Assembly: GCF_016909575.1 (NCBI RefSeq)
Contig: NZ_JAFBGA010000007.1
Coordinates: 1-64,000 of the forward strand
Source of the DNA: Streptomyces sp. HB132
Lineage (GTDB): Bacteria > Actinomycetota > Actinomycetes > Streptomycetales > Streptomycetaceae
Length of the DNA: 64,000 nt
Direction of reading: 5' to 3'
A program made the position numbers and the translations under genes. The stretch's first letter is position 1; each line of letters opens with the position of its first letter. Below the pieces are notes generated by a model, which saw only the letters and a program-made list of their open reading frames with translations, was not told the origin of the DNA and ran no database searches. Shown here one piece after another: positions 37,901 to 48,300 of the stretch.

Positions 37901-38446
37901 CGCGAGGACCGGCCCGGCGAACGCCGCCTGGCCGGCTACCTGGTCGGTCCGGCGGGCTCGCCGGACACCGCCGCGCTGCGCTCCACCCTGGGCGAGCGCC
38001 TGCCCGCCTACATGGTCCCCTCGGCCCTCGTCGTCCTGTCCCGGCTGCCGCTCACCCCGAACGGCAAGGTCGACCGCAAGGCCCTGCCGAAGCCGGACGT
38101 CGTCCGTGTCGCCGGCGGCTCGGCGGCCGTCCGCACCGACCTGGAGCGGCGCATCGCCGAGGTCTGGTGCCAGGCGCTCGGCCTGGAGTGGGTCGGCGCC
38201 GAGGACAACTTCTTCGACGTCGGCGGCGATTCGCTGCGCCTGACGTCCGTGGTGGCGACCCTGCGCGAGCGCCTCGGCCTCCCGGTCACCCGCCTCGACA
38301 TGTTCGGCCATCCGACCGTACGGGCGATGGCCGCCCATGCCGCCGACACCGGCCGCCCCGCCGAGCCCTCCGCCCCCCGGCCCCGGCGCTCCCGGGACAC
38401 GGCGGCGCTGGCCCGCCGCCGTGACCGCAGGGGGCGGCGCTCATGA
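34979..38446 (+). CDS. starter NRPS: formyltransferase-(relic C)-A(Gly)-PCP
   Basis: 1155 residues. The ATG at 34979 overlaps the preceding stop (ATGA), with GAAGGAGA upstream. Residues 1 to about 260 are a methionyl-tRNA formyltransferase-like domain with the catalytic trio Asn94 and His96 (NFHDGPLP) and Asp132 (ADTGD); it would move formyl from 10-formyl-THF to the PCP-bound amino acid. About 320-545 looks like the C-terminal half of a condensation domain, probably a relic. The A domain (about 540-1030, Asp747) reads D-I-L-Q-L-G-M-I-W, the standard glycine code. PCP Ser is 1085. The product is therefore N-formylglycyl-PCP, the known start of oxazole-headed chains (OzmO in oxazolomycin; a similar loading protein in conglobatin). 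It is translationally coupled at both ends, to the PKS before it and the pyrophosphatase after it. Confidence 0.92.
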   Translation: MTAEPFSCVVIGEETLLVECTRLLVARGHTVAAVVSPSAELLDWAEGEDLTAVPFGADLVERLAPLRFDYLFSIANLRMLPAEVLALPTRLPVNFHDGPLPRHAGLFVTSWAILDGDKQHGVTWHVMNVEADTGDVLKQRTVPVDPAATVHDLDVACFEAGVESFAELVDELAAGTATRTPQDLGLRTYHGRYDGLPRGGVFDWHLPAAELDALVRATAFGRRRNDFGTALLACGDDLLAVRGVEVTERASTAEPGTVVDAAPDALTVATGDRDVRLTDVAALSGERLDLLALAREIGARFPHLPDAAVTELAEAARAAHRQERRWLRTLRSLRPVLPPRFGPLNPVARPAGPVTLPEALRERGTDPERQALAAALAFLARLTRGDERHVAVSAPRADSPAASRILAPDVPLHVPEGLLDLTLSGLTELIGTALDELPDRTPYRRDVPLRHPGLTGAARTGLPVAVVLPGGAAEQGDRPLTVRIEADGTVGFHVGAGLTADHERWLAGHFAAFLDTLAADPHRPLGTADLLAPEERELLLGRWNDTDEEYPREETVTRLVTDIACAAPDAVAVRFQDRALSHGELDEAADRLARHLAGLGAGPGTLVGVYLERSPELLISLLAVLRTGAAYVPIDPIYPPARIGHMLQDSGTRLVVTDETLGGTLAEFPVTPVPAAIALAAGPPAAPLDRSDPDTPAYVIYTSGSTGLPKGVQVGHRALVNFLWTMARRPGFGSQDSLLALTTVCFDIAVLELYLPLVRGGTVEILSAAEAADGVALRERVERSAPTVLQATPTTWQMLLAAGWTGDPALRALCGGEPLPPELAGRLAPRVGALYNMYGPTETTIWSTVDRVLPGGAATIGRPIGNTRCHVLDERGTPVPPGIPGELYLSGDGVADGYLGRPELTAERFVAAPGGGTGRAYRTGDLVRHLPDGRLEYLERIDGQFKLNGYRIELGEVETALRRLPGVTAAVAVVREDRPGERRLAGYLVGPAGSPDTAALRSTLGERLPAYMVPSALVVLSRLPLTPNGKVDRKALPKPDVVRVAGGSAAVRTDLERRIAEVWCQALGLEWVGAEDNFFDVGGDSLRLTSVVATLRERLGLPVTRLDMFGHPTVRAMAAHAADTGRPAEPSAPRPRRSRDTAALARRRDRRGRRS

Positions 38447-39645
38447 CCGGCCCACACGACTCCGCCGCACCCACCGCACAGCCCGATCCGTCCGTCTCGC
38501 CAGGGGGTTCCGTGTCCACTTGTCAGGTCTGTTCACTCAAGGCCGTCCATCCGGGAGTGGTGCTCGACGACCAAGGGGTGTGCAACCTGTGCAACCTGGA
38601 CTTCGCCGAGGACCTGCTCGTCAACTACCGCTACACCAGTGAGGTGTTCACCGAGTTCCAGCAGGCGCCGCCCGGCACCGGCGAGTACGACTGCCTGTTC
38701 ATGTACAGCGGCGGCAAGGACAGCACCTACATGCTGGACAAGTTCGTCAACGAGTACGGCAAGCGGGTGCTGGCCTTCACCTTCGACGTGCCCTTCGAGA
38801 GCGTGCACGCCGCCCAGAACATCGCGCTGGCCCGGGAGAAGATCCCCGCGACGTTCGTCCTGGACGCCGACGACGACAACATCAAGCTGATGATGCGCGA
38901 GGTGTTCAACCGCCCCGCGCCGAAGAAGCCCGGCAAGTACCTCGACGAGAAGCTGCCCTGCGTCTCCTGCCGCACCTTCTTCGTCCTGCGCGCGATCCTC
39001 ATGGCCTACCGGCGGAAGATTCCCTACATCGCGCTGTGCGCCGACCCGCAGCAGATCCTCACCATGGAGTCCGACGTCCGGAAGATCGTGCGCGACTTCT
39101 ACAAGACGTTCGGCGAGCGGCTCGTCGACACCCTCTTCGGCGGGCAGTTGGAGGAGCTCCTCTTCGACGACGACGAGAACCTGCCGAAGATCGTCTTTCC
39201 GTTCATCGCCATGCGGCACGAGTACGACCCCGACCGCATCGTCGAGGAACTGCGCGCCAAGGGCCTGTACGAGTCCTCGCCGATGGAGACCCACTGCACG
39301 CTGTTCCCGCTGCTGAACTACTACTCGTTCTCTAATTTCGACTGCATGTTCTACAAGCTCAACGCGGCCAGCCACGTGCGGTCCGTCAAGCGCAACGCCT
39401 CCTACGACCGCAACACCTTCAGCATCAAGTTCCCGCGCTCGCTCGACCTCGCCGACGTGGAGGGCCGGCTCGGCAGGGTCGTCAAGGAGATCGCGGCGGG
39501 GGAGGGTGACCGGGACGAGCACGAGCGCAGCCTCATCGACCTCTTCCAGCGCATGGACGCCTCCGAGGACGCCGCCCGCTTCGTCGCCCGCAGTTTTCTC
39601 GACATGCGATCCGTCGCCGACGACCTCGGCATACGGCTGAGCTGA
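38443..39645 (+). CDS. N-type ATP-pyrophosphatase, probable oxazole-forming cyclodehydratase
   Basis: 400 residues; ATG overlaps the preceding stop (ATGA). An N-terminal pair of CxxC motifs (Cys27/Cys30, Cys47/Cys50) likely binds zinc. The PP-loop SGGKDS (89-94) marks the N-type ATP pyrophosphatase superfamily, and a further CVSC (Cys173/Cys176) follows. General annotation pipelines tend to label such proteins N-acetyl sugar amidotransferase because of resemblance to the WbpG/PseA group. Position next to the formylglycine loading protein argues for the other known role: homologues in oxazole pathways (OzmP, CongE, as I recall) are thought to activate the amide oxygen with ATP and close a 5-substituted oxazole on the carrier-bound formylglycyl-malonyl unit. 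Family assignment is firm; the cyclodehydratase role is inferred from context. Confidence 0.87.
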   Translation: MTGPHDSAAPTAQPDPSVSPGGSVSTCQVCSLKAVHPGVVLDDQGVCNLCNLDFAEDLLVNYRYTSEVFTEFQQAPPGTGEYDCLFMYSGGKDSTYMLDKFVNEYGKRVLAFTFDVPFESVHAAQNIALAREKIPATFVLDADDDNIKLMMREVFNRPAPKKPGKYLDEKLPCVSCRTFFVLRAILMAYRRKIPYIALCADPQQILTMESDVRKIVRDFYKTFGERLVDTLFGGQLEELLFDDDENLPKIVFPFIAMRHEYDPDRIVEELRAKGLYESSPMETHCTLFPLLNYYSFSNFDCMFYKLNAASHVRSVKRNASYDRNTFSIKFPRSLDLADVEGRLGRVVKEIAAGEGDRDEHERSLIDLFQRMDASEDAARFVARSFLDMRSVADDLGIRLS

Positions 39646-39668
39646 AACCCGAGCAGGAGAACAAGCAC

Positions 39669-42314
39669 ATGACGATTTCCGACTCCGACGTCGCCATCAT
39701 CGGCATGGCCTGCCGTTTCCCGGGCGCCGACTCCGTCGACCGCTTCTGGGACGTCCTCAGCGAAGGACGCGAGACGCTGACCCGGTACACCGACGAGGAA
39801 CTTCTCGCCGCAGGTGTGCCCGCCGCCCAACTGGCGGACCCGCGCTATGTGAAGGCCGCCCAGACCATTCCCGGCACCGACCTCTTCGACTCCGGGCTGT
39901 TCCAGTTCACCCAGGACGAGGCCGAGATCCTCGACCCGCAGCACCGGATCTTCCTGGAGTGCGCCCTGGAGGCCCTGGAGCGGGCCGGCTACGACCCCGA
40001 GCGCACCGACGCGCCCATCGGCGTCTACGCCGGAGCCGGCATGAACACCTACCTGCTGCACAACCTGGGCGAGCGCTACCGCGCCGCGTCCACGGTGGAC
40101 CACTACCGGCTGATGCTCGCCAACGACAAGGACTTCCTCGCCACCCGGGTGTCGTACAAGCTCAACCTGACCGGGCCCAGCATCAGCGTCAACACCGCCT
40201 GCTCCACCTCGCTGGTCGCCGTGCACACCGCCTGCCTCGCCCTGCTCGGCGGCGAGTGCGACATGGCCCTGGTCGGCGCGGTCCACCTCAACCCGCCGGA
40301 CCGCGGCTACCAGTACCAGGAAGGCATGATCTTCTCACCCGACGGCCACTGCCGCGCCTTCGACGCCGAGGCCCGCGGCACCGTGATCGGCAGCGGCGCC
40401 GGAGCCGTCGTCCTCAAGCGGCTGAAGGAGGCCCTCGCCGACGGCGACTGGATCCACGCCGTCATCAAGGGCTCCGCCATCAACAACGACGGCTCCGCCA
40501 AGACCGGTTACACCGCGCCCAGCATCTCCGGGCAGGCCGCCGTCGTGGCCGACGCCCAGGACGTCGCCGACGTCGACCCGGAGACCATCGGCTACGTCGA
40601 GGCGCACGGCACCGGCACTCCGCTCGGCGACCCCATCGAGGTCGCCGCGCTCACCGAGGCCTTCCGCGACGGCACGGACCGTACCGGACACTGCGCGCTC
40701 GGCTCGGTGAAGACCAACATCGGGCACCTGGACACGGCCGCCGGCATGGCGGGTCTGATCAAGACCGCCCTGATGCTGGAGCACCGCACCCTCGTGCCCA
40801 GCCTGCACTTCACCGAGCCCAACCCGGACATCGACTTCGCCGCCGGCCCGTTCTTCGTCAACACCGAGAAGACCGGGTGGACGAGCGAGACGGGCCCGCT
40901 GCGCGCCGGCGTCAGCTCCTTCGGCATCGGCGGTACGAACGCCCATGTGATCCTCCAGGAGGGCCCGGCCCGTGGCCAGGCCCCGCACGAGAACCGGCCG
41001 GAGCTGCTGGTCCTCTCCGCCCGCTCCGAGGAGGCCCTCGAACAGGCCGCCACCGCTCTCGCCCGTCATCTGCGGGCCAACCCCGGCCTCGACCCGGCCG
41101 CCGTCGCCCAGACCCTCGGCCTCGGCCGCCGAGCCCACACCCACCGGCTGGCCGTGGTCGCCGGCAGCACCCGCTCCGCCGCCATGGCGCTCGCCCTCGG
41201 CGACGAGGAGCGCACCCGTCGTGGCGTGACCGGACGCGAGCCGAGCGCCCCCGTCCTCGTCCTGACCGGGACCGGCGCCGACCCCGCCGACGCGGCCGAG
41301 CTGTACGCGTCGGTGCCCGCCTACCGGGACGCCGCCGACGCCTGCGCCGCCGCCGTCGAGCGACCCGGCGAGGCCGAGGCACTCCTCGCCGAGACCGGTG
41401 CGGTCGCCGCCTGCTGCCACGAGTACGCACTCGCCGCCGCCCTCACCGCCTGGGGCCTCGCACCGGCCGGCCTCGCCGCCACCGGCACGGGACTCGCCAC
41501 GGCCGCCGCCCTCGCCGAGGCCCTCCCGCTCGCCGACGCCCTCGCCCTGGCCCGCGGCAGCGGTCCCCACCGCGTGTCCCCGCCCCGGCTGCCCGTCGTG
41601 TCACCGCGCACCGGCCGCTGGATGACCGAGGACGAGGGGCGTGACCCCGCCGCGTGGACCGCCCGCGCCGACGCCACCGCTTCCCTGGACGTGCTGCTCG
41701 ACGGCACCGGCCGGCACACCGTCCACCTCACCGCACCGGACGGCGAACCCGGCGGCCTCACCCACCTGCTCACCGTCGCCGCCGAGCAGTGGGCGCTCGG
41801 CGCCGACCTCGACTTCGCCGCCGTGCACACCGGCCGGGACATCCGCCGGGTGCCCCTGCCCACCCACCGCTTCGAGCGTCGGCGGCACTGGGTGGAGCCC
41901 GGCGACCACAGCGCCCGGACCGAGGCGCCACCGGCCGGGGACCGGCTGATCGCCCGCTTCGATCCGGCCGACCCGCAGCACAACGTCGAACTGATCCGGG
42001 ACTACACCGCGGAGGCGATCGGCAAGGTCCTCGGCGGCCGGCACCTGGCCGTCCTGGACACCAACCTCTTCGACCTCGGCCTGGACTCCCTCGTGCTCAT
42101 CGAGGTCGTCGCCAAGCTGGGCGAGGAACTGGGTTTCGAGGTCCCGGCCGCCTCCTTCGTCGAGTTCCCCACCATCCGGTCCTTCGTGGACAACCTCGCC
42201 GAGCTGATGGGCCTCGCCCCCGGCACGGCCCCCGGCGGCGCAGGCACCGCCCCGGCCCCGCGCACCTCCCGGCGAGCCCAGCGTGCGGCCGCCCGCCACA
42301 CCGGCCAGGCCTGA
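39669..42314 (+). CDS. polyketide synthase, single module: KS-(relic AT)-ACP
   Basis: 881 residues; ATG with AGGAGAA upstream. The KS (about 8-430) is intact: Cys178 in NTACSTS, EAHGTGT, KTNIGH. After it lies an AT remnant (about 528-678) retaining the outline of an AT, including PVVSPRTGRW, but with ATGTGLA in place of GHSxGE and no FHxP-type His; it must be inactive. The ACP has Ser807 in GLDS and a C-terminal tail rich in Arg and Ala. There is no reductive domain, so it adds one malonyl unit and leaves a beta-keto group. That is what a 5-substituted oxazole needs from the first extension of formylglycine. It resembles OzmQ. The KS subtype (GVYAGAGMNTYL region) looks like KSs of ordinary cis-AT hybrid modules, consistent with the relic. 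Confidence 0.92.
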   Translation: MTISDSDVAIIGMACRFPGADSVDRFWDVLSEGRETLTRYTDEELLAAGVPAAQLADPRYVKAAQTIPGTDLFDSGLFQFTQDEAEILDPQHRIFLECALEALERAGYDPERTDAPIGVYAGAGMNTYLLHNLGERYRAASTVDHYRLMLANDKDFLATRVSYKLNLTGPSISVNTACSTSLVAVHTACLALLGGECDMALVGAVHLNPPDRGYQYQEGMIFSPDGHCRAFDAEARGTVIGSGAGAVVLKRLKEALADGDWIHAVIKGSAINNDGSAKTGYTAPSISGQAAVVADAQDVADVDPETIGYVEAHGTGTPLGDPIEVAALTEAFRDGTDRTGHCALGSVKTNIGHLDTAAGMAGLIKTALMLEHRTLVPSLHFTEPNPDIDFAAGPFFVNTEKTGWTSETGPLRAGVSSFGIGGTNAHVILQEGPARGQAPHENRPELLVLSARSEEALEQAATALARHLRANPGLDPAAVAQTLGLGRRAHTHRLAVVAGSTRSAAMALALGDEERTRRGVTGREPSAPVLVLTGTGADPADAAELYASVPAYRDAADACAAAVERPGEAEALLAETGAVAACCHEYALAAALTAWGLAPAGLAATGTGLATAAALAEALPLADALALARGSGPHRVSPPRLPVVSPRTGRWMTEDEGRDPAAWTARADATASLDVLLDGTGRHTVHLTAPDGEPGGLTHLLTVAAEQWALGADLDFAAVHTGRDIRRVPLPTHRFERRRHWVEPGDHSARTEAPPAGDRLIARFDPADPQHNVELIRDYTAEAIGKVLGGRHLAVLDTNLFDLGLDSLVLIEVVAKLGEELGFEVPAASFVEFPTIRSFVDNLAELMGLAPGTAPGGAGTAPAPRTSRRAQRAAARHTGQA
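41250..41703 (+). other. vestigial acyltransferase domain inside the single-module PKS
   Basis: The AT-like order is kept (VPAYRDAADAC, HEYALAAALTAWG, then PVVSPRTGRW), but the nucleophile elbow reads ATGTGLA, so the Ser is lost, and the late His motif is missing. It is longer than the relic at 21936-22223. Confidence 0.72.
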
Positions 42315-42379
42315 TCCCCTCCCGGGCAGCGACACCCCGGCCCGTGCGGCCGTCGGAAGACCAGTGAGAGAGAGCAACT

Positions 42380-45300
42380 GTGGACGACAAGCGAAAGCTG
42401 CTGCTGAGCCTGCTGGCCCGGGCCTCCGCCCCGGCCCCGGCGAGCGACGGCGTGGCGATCGTGGGCGTCGCCGGCCGCTACCCGCTGGCCGGGACTCCCG
42501 CCGAGCTGTGGGACAACCTGGCCGCGGGACGGCACTGCATCCGCGAGGTGCCCGCCGACCGCTGGGACGCCGACGCCCACCACGACCCGGCGGGGGTACG
42601 CGGCAGTTACAGCAAGTGGGCCGGATTCATCGACGACGTCGACAAGTTCGACCCGCTCTTCTTCCAGATATCGCCGGCCGACGCCGAGGCGATGGACCCG
42701 CAGGAGCGGCTGTTCCTGCAGACCGCCGCAGCCGTCCTGGACGACGCCGGCCACCCCGCCGCCGAGCTGGCGGCCCGGGGGCCGGTCGGCGTCTTCGCCG
42801 GTGTCATGAACAACAACTACGAGTGGATGGGCGGCGAGGCCAACGCCCTCGGCGTCCGCACCGACGCGCACTCCAACCACTGGTCGATCGCCAACCGGGT
42901 CTCCTACGTCTTCGACTTCACCGGCCCCAGTCTCGCCGTCGACACCGCCTGCTCGGCCTCGCTCACCGCGATCCACCTGGCCTGCGAGAGCATCAGGTCG
43001 GGGGAGTGCCACACCGCGATCGCCGGCGGTGTCAACCTGATCCTGCACCCCATGCACCTGCGCACGCTGGCCGACCGCGGGATGATCTCGCACGGTGACC
43101 GGCTCAAAAGCTTCGGTGCGGACGCCGACGGGTTCGTCGACGGTGAGGGCGTGGGCGCCGTACTGCTGCGGCCCCTGAAGGACGCGATCGCCGACGGCGA
43201 CCGCGTCCTCGGCGTGATCCGCGGTTCCGCCATCAACGCGGGTGGCAAGACCGGTGGTTACACCGTGCCGAGCGCGGCCGCGCAGGCCGAGGTGATCCGC
43301 GCCGCCCTGCACCGCGCCCAGGCCGACCCGGCAACCGTCGGATACGTGGAAGCACACGGCACCGGCACCCCGCTCGGCGACCCCGTCGAGATCGCCGGGC
43401 TCGTGGAAGCATTCGGCGGGCGGGTCGACGCGGCGCAGCGGGCCGAGGGACCGACGGTCGCCGTAGGCTCGGTGAAGTCCAACATCGGCCACCTGGAGTC
43501 GGCGGCCGGCGTCGCGGGCCTGACCAAGGTGCTGTTCCAGCTGCGCCACCGCACGCTGGTGCCCTCGCTGAACTCCGCCCGGCGCAACCCCGGCATCGAC
43601 TTCACCACCACGCCCTTCGAGGTGCAGCAGACCCTCCGGCCCTGGGTGCCGACGGCAGGCGACGGCGATCTGCCGCTGCGCGCCGTCGTCAGTTCCTTCG
43701 GCGGCGGCGGCGCCAACGCCTGCCTGGTCGTGGAGGAGTACCGCACACCACCGGCCGAGCCCGTCGCCCCGGACACCGACCAGCTCCTCGTCCTGTCCGC
43801 CAAGAGCCAGGACCGGCTGCGCGCGTACGCCGCCGACCTCGCCGCGTTCCTGCGCGGCGCCGGGGGCGCGGAACCCGCGGGCGCGGACCGGGACGCCCTG
43901 GGTGACGCCCAGCGGCTGTGCCTGCGCGTGGCCGCCGAAACCGTCGGCGTGGCCGTCGAGTACCTGGACCTCGGCACCGACCTCGCCGACTGCGGCTTCG
44001 GCGTCCCCGAACGCGCCCGCCTCGAGGCGTCGCTGACGGCGGAGCGGGGCGGTACCCTGCCCGCGGCGGTGACCACGGCACGGACGCTGGGCGCGATGGC
44101 GCGGACGATCGCCGGGGACACGGGCAACCACGGGTCGGCCCGCGACGCCTCGGGAGCCCCGGACGCGCCGGGCGCGTCCGGCACCCGGGCCGACGCCGGT
44201 GTCCGGCGAACCACCCGCCCGGCCCAAGGCCCCACCCGCCTCGCCGACATCGCCCGCACGCTTCAGTCCGGTCGCACCCACCACGAGTTCCGGCTGGCCC
44301 TGGCAGTCGGCTCGGTCGCCGAGGCGGCCGAGCTGCTGGAGGCGTACGCCGAGGGCGCGGCCGACGCCCGGATCGGCACCGGGCGGGCCGCCCGGGCACG
44401 GGTCGTCCTCGTCGGCGCCGAGGGCGACGCCCTGGAGCGGGCACTGACCCGCCGGGACCTGGCGGCGGTGGCCGAACACTGGCTGACCGGCGCAGACGTC
44501 GACTGGTACCGCGTCACCCCTGCCGCGGCCCGCCGGACCGAGCTGCCGACCTACCCCTTCGCCCGCAAGCGCTACTGGATTCCCGAGCCCCCGGCCCGTG
44601 TCGCCCCCACGCGGACGACCGGGTCCGAGGAAACTGCCGCGGAGCAACTCCCGGACTTCTACCGTCCTTTGTGGGTGCGTGAGGACGCCCAGGCCCTCGG
44701 ACCGGCCCCGCGGGTGGATCGCGTCGTCGCCCTGGTGACCGAGGCCTCCGCCTGGCTCGCCGAGACAATCGCGGCCCGCCTCCCCGAGAGCCGTGTGGAG
44801 TCGGTCCGCATCGACGTACTTCCCCCGTCCGCCTGGCTGGGGCAGGCCGAGGGCGCCGACCTGGTGCTCCACCTCGGCGGCGTCTGCGCCGGAATCGAGG
44901 AGGGGCTGGGCGCCGACCGGGCCGCCGAGCAGCTGCGCACCGGCTCCCTCTCCCTTTTCCGTCTGGTCCGCTCGACCAGCGCCGCGCGCGTCCTCGTGGT
45001 GACCAGCGACGTCCATCCGGTCGCGGGCGGCACCGCCGCCAACCCCTTTGCCGCCGGTATGCACGGCCTGCTCCAGGTGGTGGCCAAGGAGCGCCCCGAG
45101 CTCCAGGTCGGCGCCCTCGACTTCGCCTCCGCCGATCTCGCGGACGAGGACGCGACCGCCACTCTGACCGAAGCGATCCTGGCTGCGCCCGCCGACGCCG
45201 CCGGCCGCACCGTCGTCCTGCGCGGCGGGGTCCGCTACGTCCGCCGCCTCGGCCGCGTCACCCTCCCCGAGTCCGGCCCCGTCTTCAGGGACGGCGGCGT

Positions 45301-48300
45301 CTACCTGCTCGTCGGCGGCACCGGCGGCATCGCCCAGGAACTCAGCCGCCACCTCGCCGAGCGCCACCGGGCCCGGCTGGTGTGGTTCAGCCGCAATGAC
45401 CTCGGCACCGAACAGCGTGCCGCCGCCGAGCGGATCCGTGCCCTCGGCGGCGACGTCGCCCACGTCCGCGGCGACGCCTGCGCCACCGCCGACCTGGCCC
45501 TCGCCGTCGCCGAGGCGCACCGCCGCTTCGGCGCCCTGCACGGGGTCGTGCACGCCGCGATGGTGTTCGACAACCATGCCCTCGCCGATCTCGACGAGGA
45601 GACCTTCACCGCCGCGACCAAGGTCAAGACCGAGGGCGCCGCCGCGCTCGCCGCCGCGGTCGAGGGCCAGGACCTCGACTTCCTGGTCTACTTCTCCTCC
45701 GCCGGCTCCTTCGGCAGCTTCGCCGGCAACGGCGCGTACATCTGCGCCTCCGCCACGGAGGACGCCTACGCGCTGTTCCTGCGCGAGCGACTGCCGTTCG
45801 CGGTGACCGTCGTCAACCAGGGCTACTGGGGCATGGTCGGCTCCGGCGCGGAGCCCGGACTCGCCGACATCTTCACCGGGCTCGGCATCCAGGGCTTCAG
45901 CCCCGCCGCGGGCATCGCCGCCGTCGGCCGCATCCTCGCCAGCGGGCTGCCGCAGGTCATGCCGATCCGCGCCGGGCGCCGGGCCCTGGAGGCCATGGGC
46001 CACGACCCGGCCCTGGACGGCGAAGTCCTCGGCGGCGGCCACCCGGCCGCCCTGGCCTCCGCGGCCGGACGGCTCGGCACCGGTACCGCCGCCCCGGCCG
46101 CCGCCCACCGCGTCCTCACCGGATACGAGGAGCTGGAGGCCGTCTCCGCGCCCATGCTGCTCGGCGTCTACCAGCGGATGGGAGCCTTCCGGCGCTCAGG
46201 TGAAAGGCACGGTGCCGAGGAACTGCGCGGCCGCCTCGGAATCCTCGACCGCTTCCGGCGGCTGCACGACGCACTGCTCAACATCCTGGCCGGCGCCGGA
46301 TTCCTGACCCGCGACGGGGGCCAGGTCAGCACCACCCCCGCGGTCGACACCGTAAACGCCGACGAGCACGAGGGCCGCTGGGAGGCGGAGTTCGACCGGA
46401 TCGCTGAGGCCTACCCGGACATCGAGCCGACCGTCACGCTCAACCGACTGTTCCTCCAGGCATACCCGCGCATCCTGCGCGGCGAGGTGGGCGCCACCGA
46501 GATCATGTTCCCCGGCTCCTCGATGAAGCTGGTGCAGAACTTCTACAAGGGCAACCCGCTCACCGACTCCTTCAACCTCGTGGTCCGCGACACGGTCCGC
46601 CACTTCCTCGACCTGCGCCTGCCCCAGCTGCCGCGGGGCCGCACGGTCGAGGTCGTGGAACTGGGCGCCGGCACCGGCGCGACCAGCGAACGGGTGCTGC
46701 CCGCCCTGGCCGCACACCCGGGACGCGTCGGATACACCTTCACCGACATCTCACCGCGTTTCCTGGAACACGGCCGGGAACGGTTCGCCGAACGCTACGA
46801 CTTCGCCCGCTTCCAGGTGCTGAACCTCGAACGCGGCCTGAAGGAACAGGGGTTCGAGCCGGCCTGCGCCGACCTCGTCGTCGCCACCAACGTCGTCCAC
46901 GCCACCAGCGACCTGCGGGCCACCCTGCGCAGGGCCAAGGCGCTGCTGCGTCCCGGCGGCTGGCTGGTCCTCAACGAACTGACCGCCGTACGGCCGCTGC
47001 TGACCATCGGCGGAGGTGTCCTGGAGGGCTGGTGGGCCTTCGAGGACGCTCACCTGCGTATGCCGGACTCCCCGCTCGCCTCCCCGGAGGGCTGGACCCG
47101 GCTCCTGCACGAGGAGGGATACACCCCGGTCCACGCGCTGGGCGCCGGCGACCCGGCGCTCGGTCAGACCGTCCTGGTCGCGGAGAGCGACGGGGTCCTG
47201 CTGAGCGCGCCCGCGCCCACGGCAGGCCCGGCCACCGCCTCGCCGGCCACCTCCACCCACGCCCTCACCGAGCGCCTGCGCGACCTCGTCGAGCGGGTGC
47301 TCAAGCTGGACGAGCGCATCGACCCCGGCCGTCCGCTGGCCGACTACGGCTTCGACTCGCTCAGCGGCATGAAGATCGTCGCCGCCGTGGACGAGGAGTT
47401 CGGTGTCGCCGTACCGCTCGGCGACTTCTTCGAGCGGCCGACCCTGCGCGAGCTGACCGCCCACCTGGCCGCCAACTCGCTCGCCGGCGTGGCCGCCGGA
47501 CCCGCGCTCCCCGAAGCGCCCGGGACGGCGGCCCCGGAGCCCGCCGCACCCGCCCCGGCCACCGCCGCGCCCTCCGCTGTCTCCCCGGCCACCGAGGCCG
47601 CGGCCCGCGTCCTGCGCCCGCGCACCGACGGCGAGGAGAGCCGCCACCCCCTGTCCGCGGGCCAGCGCTCCCTCTGGGTGATCGAACAGATCGCACCCGG
47701 TACCTACGCCTACAACCTGCCCCTCGCCCTCTGGCTCGACCGCGGCCTCGACGTGCTCGCCCTGCGGGCCGTCCTCCAGGACCTGGTCGACCGGCACGCC
47801 GAGCTGCGGGCCACCGTCCACACCGGCGAGGAGGGGCCGTACGCCCGGATCGCGTCCGAGCCCGAACTCCCCTTCCAGCAGGTCTTCCTGACCGCGAGGA
47901 GCGACGCCGAGCTGCGTGAGCGGATGCGCGCCGACCTGCGCCGCCCCTTCGAGCTCGGCGCCGGTCCTCTCGTCCGCGCCACCCTCTACACCCTGGGTGA
48001 CGGCCGCAACGCGCTGCTGCTGACCTTCCACCACCTGGTCTTCGACGGCGTCTCCATCGCCGTGCTCCTGCGCGAGCTGGAACGCGGCTACCACGCCCTC
48101 CTCGCCGGCAGTGCCCTCCCCGCGGAGCGCCCCGCCCGCAGCTACGCCGACTTCACCGAACGCCAGCGCGAGATGCTCACCGGTGCCGAGGGCCGAAGGC
48201 TGCGCGCGTACTGGACCGAACGGCTGCGCGGGCGCGGGACCACCGTGCCGCTGCCGCTGGACCGGCCCCGCCCGGCCGTGCCGGGCTTCCACGGGGAGAG

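Noticed and set aside
38443..39645. Reading this gene as an N-acetyl sugar amidotransferase acting on LPS-type sugars
   Set aside because: The fold family fits, but every neighbour is part of oxazole-chain assembly and no sugar substrate pathway is present, so the cyclodehydratase role is preferred.
42002..46108. A 1368-codon minus-strand frame crossing the 39669 and 42380 genes
   Set aside because: It crosses the 65-bp intergenic gap and two genes and has no protein family signal.
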